Below are positions 56,950 through 64,000 of a stretch of 64,000 nt of DNA, one piece after another (position 1 is the first letter of the stretch; each line of letters begins with the position of its first letter). The position numbers and the translations under genes are program-made. The stretch spans positions 124,001 to 188,000 of the forward strand of contig JAGPYM010000041.1 in assembly GCA_020736575.1 (NCBI GenBank), given 5' to 3'. This DNA comes from Thelonectria olida. Taxonomy: Eukaryota > Ascomycota > Sordariomycetes > Hypocreales > Nectriaceae. The notes under the pieces are model-generated. The model was not told where the DNA came from. It made no database searches and saw only the letters and a list, made by a program, of their open reading frames with translations.

Positions 56950-59900
56950 AGACCCTTTCCTAGTCGACATCAGACTTAATGGAACCGACTTCACTACAGG
57001 TCTGGTCGACTACGGTTGTCTTTGCTATGCTGCTATAAACGACCAACTCTTTCGCTCCTTAAAGCTGCCGCAGATCCCCATTCCACCTCGGAAACTCGAG
57101 AACGCTACTGGCAATCCCAATACGATACCTAATTGATACAGTGACTTACGCATCAGTTGATATCGACGGTCACCAACGCCAACGAGTCTTCTTCTACGTG
57201 GTCCCAAAGCTGAACTTTAGTATTATCCTCGGAAAGGCTTGGATGGAAGAAGAGGATGTACATATCTCAGCAAAGAAGGGCTGCCTCACGATGGGGTCCT
57301 CTGGTGTACGGGTATGGAATCGAGCTAAGCAGCCAGCCCCAGGTGTGGAGGTAAAACAAGTAATGGCATCGGTCTTCATGGCGGAGGTACGACGAGACAA
57401 GAGGCTGCGAGGCACTGGAGTGTTCGCCGTCACCCTGAGAGACATTGATAAGGCCCTGAGGCCGAAGACAAGGACGGACCCAAGAGAGAAGCTTCCAAAG
57501 CATTACCGCCGATGGCTCCAGGCATTCAGCAGGCAACTGGCCGACAAACTCCCGCCCCTACGACCCGGTATCGACCTCCGAATTGAGATTATGAAAGACA
57601 AAGATGGAAATGAGAAGAACCTCCCTTGGAGCCCGTTATACGGTATGAGAAGAGAGGAGCTCTTAGTTTTAAGGAAGATCCTCACTAAGCTACTAGACAA
57701 GGAGTTCATCCGCGCGAGTAGCTCCCCGGCAGCCGCCCCAGTCTTATTGGTTAAGAAACCAGGTGGAGGAGCCCGCTTTTGCGTCGACTATCGAGGGTTG
57801 AACAGCATTACCAAGAAGGACCGATACCCCCTCCCGCTTCTGAGCGAGACCTTGAGGAATATTGCAAAGGCAACGTGGTTCACAAAACTCGACATCATCG
57901 CTGCCTTCAATAAGGTACGGATAGAGGAGGAAGATGTACACAAAACGGCCTTTCGCACGAGATATGGCTCCTTTGAGTACCGAGTCATGCCATTTGGGTT
58001 GACTGGAGCCCCTGCCGCCTTCCAACGCTACATCAACAGCACCTTACGAGAATACTTGGATGACTTTGCTTCTGCATATGTGGATGACGTCTTAGTATAT
58101 TCCTCAGGGACCCTCCTCGGCCACAGGAGGAAGGCCGGCTAAGTTTTACAGAGATTGATGGATGCTGGCCTCCAGATTGATATCGATAAGTGCGAACTTG
58201 AGGTCAAGACAGTGAAGTATTTGGGCTTTGTAATCGAAGCAGAGATTGGCATCCGAGTCGATCCCGAGAAAGTCAAGGCAATCAGAGAATGGGCTACACC
58301 AACCTCAGTCAAAGGAGTCCGTGGGTTCATTCGCTTTGTGAACTTCTATAGGGTTTTTATCCAAGACTTCTCAGATATAGCTCGACCGTTGACCGAGCTG
58401 ACGAAGAAGGATGTGCAGTTCAAATGGGACGACCGATGTGAAGAAGTATTCGACAAGCTGGAGGAAATGCTCATTACGGCCCCAATACTCGTGCATTTCG
58501 ACCCGGAGAGAGAGACTATGGTCGAGGCTGATTCGTCTGGCTACGCTACAGGAGGGCTGATGCTACAGAAGGACGACCATAATATTTGGCGCCCTGTTGC
58601 TTATTTGTTGAAGAAGCACTCTCCTGCTGAAGCCAACTACCCCATTCATGATAAGGAACTCCTTGCCATTATACGCTGTCTTGAAGCATGGCAGCCCGAG
58701 TTGCAGGCGGTTAAGCACTTTACGATTCTTACAGACCATAAGAACTTGAGGTCCTTTATTCTGAGAAGCAGCTTACTGAGAGGCAAGTGCGTTGGTCCGA
58801 GTACCTCGCTAGGTTCAACTTTACTTTGGAGTGGAGGCCAGGTAAGAGCTTGGGGCGTCCTGATACCCTGTCTCGGAGGGGGCAGGACCTCCCCGCAGAT
58901 GGTAGCGACGAACGGTTAAAAGCTAGGTTCATGAAGATGTTCCAGTCCGAACACCTCAAAAGTGTGCACATTGCATCAATGGGAGTCCCGGTGAAACCTG
59001 AGGAAATCAACTTTGAAGAGGAAGTACGGCTTTTTGAAGACCAAGAACTGCAGACCCTATGGCACGAAGCTCGAAAGGATGAGCTCTACCGACAACTCAC
59101 AATGTGTGTGGCTGGGGACGAAAGAAACTTGCCTACCCACCTTCAGAAGGAGAAAACTGTTAGCATTATCGAGTGCACCGTGGATGAACGAGGTCTTCTT
59201 CACTTCCGCGATCGAGTCTGGATTCCAAAGTTAGAATCCCTTCGCACAAAGATCATTCAGGATATTCATGACTCTCATATTACCGGACATCCTGGCAGAG
59301 ACCTCACCTATACTATTCTGTCAAGACAGTTCTTCTGGCCTGGAGCTGCAGCAGATGTGCGCCAGTTTGTGAGGAACTGCGAGGTCTGCGGCAGGAATAC
59401 GATCTGGAGAGACACCAAGGGACTCCTCAAGCCGATGCCAGCCCCTGAGCGCATCTGGGGAGAAATCTCAATCGACTTCATTACAGACCTACCACCATCT
59501 GGGAGGGATAAAGCGACAAATTGCATGGTTGTCACTGATCGCCTGACAAAAGGGGTAGAGCTAGAGGCAATGGACGATATCTCATCTGAGGCAGTTGCAA
59601 AGAGGCTCTTTAGTCGTCACTACCCAGTCCACGGCATACCGACAGCAATAACTAGTGACAGAGGACCGCAGTTTGTAAGCGATTTGTGGAGGCACTTTTG
59701 CAAACTTCTCAAGATTGAACGACGACTCTCAACAGCATATCACCCTCAGACTGATGGCGCTACAGAGCGTATGAATCAGGAGATCGAGAAGATTATACGG
59801 GTTTGGGCTACCTACACTCAGGATAACTGGCTGGACCTCTTGCCAATTGCAATGGCAAGTATAAACAACCGAGAAGCATCCTCAACAGGCCTGAGCCCAT

Positions 59901-60558
59901 TCTTCTTTATGCACGGCTACCACAACGAACCGATCCGCCTGGTAGCAGACCGCATGATTGAGGGAAAGCAGAAGGAGGGCGAAACCCTCGCTGAGGACTT
60001 CATAAGACGATTGCAAGACGCTACAGAATGGGCACAGGCGGCCATCGCCGTAGCCCAGGAGAAGCAAGAACGGTTCGCCAACAGTCCCGCACAGCAGCCC
60101 CAAGGTACAAGTCAGGCGATTGGGTCTATCTGAATCTGAAGAACGTGAAGACCACAAGGCCATCGAAGAAGCTGGACTGGCTACATGCCAAATACCAAGT
60201 GGTCCGGGAAGTGAACTCTCACTCCTATCAGCTGAACGTACCTGGTAGGATTCACCCGGTCTTTCACGTTAACCTATTACGCCCAGCGCCCACAGACCAC
60301 CTGCCCTCACAGAGGCCAGACACACAACCAGCACCCATTCTAGTTAATGGCGAGGAGGAGTGGCATGTGGAATGCATTTTAGATGAGCAGTGGAAGACTA
60401 AGCAAGGCATGAGGCGTAAAGAAGCTTTAGTGAAGTGGGTTGGTTACTCTGAGCCTACGTGGGAACCCATTGGCAACGTGCAAGCTACCGCTCAGTGGAA
60501 GTTCTGGCGCAAGAGCCATAAGGGGAGCCGCAAGCTCCTTCTCCCGGGAGGGGGGTAA
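56950..60558 (+). pseudogene. Pol of the Ty3/gypsy element (protease, RT, RNase H, integrase, chromodomain)
   Basis: Protease: the active-site phrase reads LVDYGCLCYA where the family has Asp-Ser/Thr-Gly, so the site is damaged; a frame change follows near 57128. Reverse transcriptase (about 57580-58140) has the catalytic box SAYVDDVLVYSSG and RFCVDYRGLNSITKKDRYPL, then a TAA at 58140-58142. RNase H (to 58760) holds ILVHFDPERETMVEADSSGY; the frame shifts near 58757. Integrase (59250-60000) has the HHCC finger (HITGHPG, CEVCGR) and core residues in SIDFITDLPPSG, ITSDRGPQFVSD and AYHPQTDGATERMNQEIEKI. The frame shifts again near 60100. A chromodomain (EWHVECILDE, ALVKWVGYSEPTWEP) ends the protein at 60558. 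Confidence 0.85.
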
Positions 60559-60864
60559 TGTCACGGGCCAGGGCCCATATCCTTGCGGCTGTGCCGCAAG
60601 ACGTACTAAGCTTGTGCGCGCCAGGGACGAGAAATCGTTCCATAGCTCAGGGGCACTTAGGAACTTCTTTCTTTCTCCTTTGTCTTTGATGTAAATAGCA
60701 TCCTGGACTAGATAGCTGGAATCCAGTTACTAGAGGCCGCCCACAGTGTCCAGTAAATGCAACACGCTAGGATCCCTTATTAAGAGGTTAAGTAATTATA
60801 TATAATGTGTATTAGTATAACTAGGGCAATTGTTCTTTTTACTAAAAGTGGCTAAGCCGTCACA
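60559..60864 (+). repeat. 3' LTR of the Ty3/gypsy element
   Basis: 306 bases, starting TGTCACGGGCCAGGGCCC just after the polypurine tract and ending GCTAAGCCGTCACA. The ends form a short, imperfect inverted repeat (TGTCACGG and CCGTCACA). No second copy lies in the window. Confidence 0.75.
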
Positions 60865-61419
60865 TTTAATACTGTACAATGGCTATTGGAAGGCGGCCAA
60901 TACATGGGTGCCAGGGCGCGCCACCACCCAACTTCCCAGCGCCCAATTGGTCCCATCCAACACGCTCTCTGCAAACTTACAGGCACGGTCTTCAGTTACG
61001 ATGTGATTGTGTCCGTGTTCAACCTTGGTAACATATATTACCTAGTGGTGGAATCAACTCAGGTCGTTTAGTACTCCAGCGGCATCTACGTTCATGATGA
61101 TGATATTACTATCAGGTGATGTCTTTCTACATGGCGTCCCTGATGACTCATGCCTGAATAGCCCGAGTTAAGTGTTGGCAGGCTGTTCTTGCCATCCAAT
61201 TCATCAAGTGAAGTGAAAGTATTCCTGCCGGCCGTAATTGGAGTTGGTGACGGCATTCTCGGAATGATCTCTGACTTATCGCCGCGCCGTCAGCAAGAAG
61301 CGGGATGATGCAAGCAAGTCGAAGCACAGAGAATTTCAGCCTTGATCACATTAAATAACTCTACGGACTGCCCTGCTGATAATAATACAGTGCAATTATA
61401 CACGATACCTCAACGCAGA
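60865..61419. other. Gene-free stretch
   Basis: No supported feature; includes the presumed 3' flank of the F-box gene on the minus strand. Confidence 0.35.
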
Positions 61420-62883
61420 TCACCACTCACTATCAGACTCGTCTTCATCAGTATCAGTCGTCTCGGTATCTGAGGAGCCAAACGTATCATCCTCCTCAGC
61501 AGCCTCCTCAGCAGCAAACCTCCTCTTCAAATACTCATCCAGCACTGCCGACTTGAACTCTATTTCCTCTCTTTCGGCCCTCCTACGTTCCAAGTCCGCA
61601 GCTTCATTATAGTTGCTCCCGTAAATCCGACGCTTATTCTCTCGCAGCCGCGAAAACACAGCCTGGCAAGCATCGAGATCGTCGGCTTCAGTAGTCTCTA
61701 TGTAAGCATCGTTGGACCGCGACCCCGGATTTGGTGGGCAGAAATCTGCGCTTTCACCTTCCCTCTGGTAGCCGCACGTCTCGATGTAAAAGGACGTAAT
61801 CGGCGACTGGCTCATCGCCAAGAGGATCTCCTTCCACGTGCCAGACTCAAGGTAGACGCCTCTGAGAATGACCTCGTCGAGGGCTGTGGATTGCTGGATG
61901 AGCGCTGTGAAGGCATCGCCGGTTATCGACAAGCTCTCCAAGCTCAATGACCGCAAGCACAGAGGAGAGAATGCCGACTGGTCGAGCATCAAAATGTCAG
62001 AGCCCTTGAGTTTTAGAGAGTGTATGTTCTGCGCAAGTGGTAGTAGCTGCCGGATGTACTTGTCGTACTTTTCGTTTGGTGTTCGAAACCGGAATTCTAT
62101 GCCCTCGCCATCATCTGTGCTCTGTCCGTAGTGAAGACTGAGATACTTGAGCTGTTGAAAAAGAGACCTTATTGAGTAGCCACCGGTGTCGTCGTGGTCG
62201 TCGTCCAGGAAGTAACCAAAGTCGTATGCAAGAGGTAACGAGAGGTCGACTTCATCTAGCTTATCAAGCTGAGACCTGCGCATAGCCGTAGCGAACGACT
62301 CGAAGAGGTTTACGGTGTCCTGCACGTAGCAGCACACAGGCGGCCAGATGTCCTGCTCCTGGTTGAGGTTATATGGAATATCCTCAAAGTCGAGCTTCAA
62401 GACCTTGACGCCAGAGAACCTTGGCAAGGTAGTATGGATGACGATAGCCAACCGCGCGAGATATTTCAGTTTCTTTTTCTTATTCTTCTTCAACCTTGAG
62501 TCGTAAACGTCAAAGTCAGTCACAGGCTGGACTTCGACGCAGATCTCAAGGCGACGGACTAGGTGGCGCAGTGGAGGACTTTTTGATAATTGCTGAAGGC
62601 GCTGTACACCGCTGCTGCTGCTGATGACGACATGCTGAAACAGCAATGGCGTGACCAGCTGGTGGAACAGCCGGTTGACTGAACGCAGAGAACACAAGTT
62701 GGCCCGAAGGTTGACCCCTTTCAGTTTGTACCGACCCAGCGGCGGATCGTATCCGCCGAAGCGATGTCTTTCAAAACCGTCGTGGACATGCAACAGGATC
62801 TATGCTGGGTTAGTGGGCCTGGGAAGACGTGATGGTCTGGCTTTCACCTGTTGCAGCACTTCGGGTGGGAGTTTTACGATCAT
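61420..62883 (-). CDS. F-box-like protein
   Basis: Two exons (62883-62848 and 62799-61420) with a 48-nt intron (GTGAAA..GCATAG) give 471 residues in phase. The short first exon supplies the F-box start MIVKLPPEVLQQ; exon 2 continues ILLHVHDG and, after a loop, LCSLRSVNRLFHQLVTPLLF, the usual fungal F-box second half. The rest has leucine-rich, LRR-like spacing (LKYLSLHYG, IHSLKLKGSD, CLRSLSLESLSITGDAF, TALDEVILRGVYL). The C-terminus is a charged helix followed by a very acidic tail (TETTDTDEDESDSEW). Such proteins choose substrates for SCF ubiquitin ligases through Skp1. The substrate is unknown. It is intact. Confidence 0.85.
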
Positions 62884-64000
62884 GGCTGTGACAGGGGCCG
62901 AGGTTGTGGGTTGACGATGGCAAAGTGGTTCAGGTTCAGGTTCAATTCCTACTCGGTTTTAGCCGCCATTCCACAGCCATGCCTAGTGAGTGGTGATTGG
63001 CTGACAACCGAGGCGCCCCGAATGTTTATCCGTGACGCCCCACTTCGCCAACATCATTGGTGTTTGCCAGCTGTCCCCAAATTTCCCGCTCTTCCTCTTT
63101 AACCTCTATCTACTTCGGCCCGCCAGCTTCTGTAGATCACGGTTCTATGCTAAGGTGCATGTGATTCTAGGCTCTCACAAGGCGCTCGACTCGCCCCGTC
63201 CATTGCGTCCTTCTACCTACAGTCGCCCCCCAGTGCTTAACTTGGTCTGATTATGGCTCGATCCTGAATTGCCCGAGGATCTGGGTTGAGGAACGAAGTG
63301 ACGAAAGGTCTTGTGCACCACCCGCGTTCACCCCCTCGCCTTAAAATCACGTGTTCATTCTCCCGCCTTAAAATCACGTGCTGTCGTTATTCGATTCGTG
63401 TTCTCTTCATGTTTTTTTTTCTTTTTTTTCACGTCATTTTCCTCGTGATGTCTTCGTGTTCATAATTTCGCAATTTCAGATTTTTGAGGTTGAGGATGGG
63501 ACCAATCCTGGACACCACTAACAGGTGGCCTCACCACTTGATTGATGGTTGAGTTTCGCAAGTCTGATTGGCTGGCGGCGCAAGATTGAACGTTGAAGGC
63601 TCGCTGTCGATCTGGTCATCAGCTTGTTGGCTGGATTTCCCTAGAAGAAGCCTGGTACTTCGGAAAGGAAGAACATGCACAAGAAAAGGTGTTTAAATAC
63701 TTTGCGAAAGACAGCGATACGACAGTGGCCATTTTCGGCTCCTCCATGGATCTCCAGAGGGGCTCGAGAACTACATGAGGATTCAATGACCACAGCACCA
63801 TGACCACTGTTTGTGAAAGGTTCCATTTTCGGCCACCGGCAATTGGAAAGGCCGAGGTGTCCTTGCGTTTAGTTTTGTTCCTCTTCATCCTGGGCCATTT
63901 TTGGGCTCTGCTCGATTATGGACACCCAAATGTACGTGACACTGAAAGATTAAACTGGGCTGTGGTAACTGGGGAGGGAGCTGGACTGACGTCATGGTGC
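62884..64000. other. Upstream region of the F-box gene, no gene seen
   Basis: No supported coding frame to the window end. A 17-bp direct repeat with the E-box CACGTG lies at 63337-63353 and 63364-63380. A T-rich run follows at 63412-63431. Confidence 0.4.
63337..63380. promoter_or_regulatory. Direct repeat with paired CACGTG boxes
   Basis: CGCCTTAAAATCACGTG occurs twice with a 27-base period. CACGTG is the standard core bound by bHLH and some bZIP activators. The pair is about 460-500 bases from the F-box start codon, in the position of an upstream activating element, but the target gene could also lie beyond the window. Confidence 0.5.

Larger units (their letters stand above)
55741..60864 (+). 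mobile_element. Ty3/gypsy retrotransposon with chromodomain, 5' truncated and decayed
   Basis: Gag remnants (55741-56890), protease, reverse transcriptase, RNase H, integrase and a C-terminal chromodomain are in chromovirus order, followed by a polypurine tract (GGGAGGGGGG at about 60546) and one LTR. No matching 5' LTR or primer-binding site is seen upstream of 55741, where the FMN-oxidase relic begins. The coding part has at least four frame changes and one in-frame stop, and a solo LTR sits inside gag. This is an old, immobile fungal transposon copy. Confidence 0.88.

Noticed and set aside
1..64000. Secondary-metabolite cluster, CRISPR array or bacterial-type operon
   Set aside because: No polyketide or peptide synthase, no spacer-repeat array and only fungal gene structure were seen.

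Overview
The window is nuclear DNA of a filamentous ascomycete, most probably a Sordariomycete. The signs are short GT-AG introns (44-82 nt) with CTAAC/CTGAC-type branch sites, a DUF3716 protein, a fungal M4 metalloprotease, an Hsp30-type small heat-shock protein, Tad1-like LINEs, hAT and Pogo DNA transposons, a chromodomain Ty3/gypsy element, and stop codons that look like RIP (repeat-induced point mutation, C to T at CpA). No species is claimed.

Layout. 0.3-3.8 kb (-): a three-exon gene for a 1118-residue zinc-finger protein with SUMO-interaction-like motifs. 5.6-11.1 kb (+): a DUF3716 gene split by a hAT transposon whose 789-aa transposase is intact. 12-21.2 kb: a LINE cluster made of an internally deleted copy, several 3' fragments, a nearly full-length two-ORF copy (15.1-20.65 kb) carrying a SINE-like insertion with a 14-bp target duplication, and a tail-to-tail inverted copy. 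A lone 219-aa gene and an orphan-looking promoter lie inside this cluster. 21.2-26.3 kb: gene-poor, with relics of an ankyrin-repeat gene and of a phosphorylase-type NLR gene. 26.35-27.7 kb: an intact four-exon M4 protease. 29.1-29.8 kb: an internally duplicated 217-aa protein. 32.8-34.3 kb: a six-exon FAD amine-oxidase gene with one nonsense codon. 37.2-37.8 kb: Hsp30-like gene. 41.7-42.4 kb: an HLH-zipper protein with a degraded basic region. 44.4-45.0 kb: a transmembrane RING-H2 protein. 45.1-50.8 kb: a mosaic of a tRNA half, a Pogo fragment, three hAT pieces and a truncated host gene. 51.1-52.3 kb: a conserved coiled-coil gene with two nonsense codons. 53.1-54.4 kb: an intact zinc alcohol dehydrogenase. 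54.7-55.5 kb: a decayed FMN-dependent 2-hydroxyacid oxidase. 55.7-60.9 kb: a decayed, 5'-truncated chromodomain Ty3/gypsy element with its 3' LTR and a nested solo LTR. 61.4-62.9 kb: an F-box-like gene.

Reading. This looks like a repeat-rich accessory or subtelomere-like segment in which intact genes (M4 protease, Hsp30, RING, HLH, ADH, F-box, SIM protein) sit among genes killed by insertion, deletion or point nonsense. I see no gene cluster that forms one pathway. The most unusual items are the multi-SIM zinc-finger protein, the Id-like HLH protein, the tandem-dyad promoter that leads only into a repeat, and the recurring TAA/TAG stops that all fit CpA to TpA change. Exon joins were worked out by eye from splice signals and reading-frame continuity; family names rest on motif recognition, not on searches.
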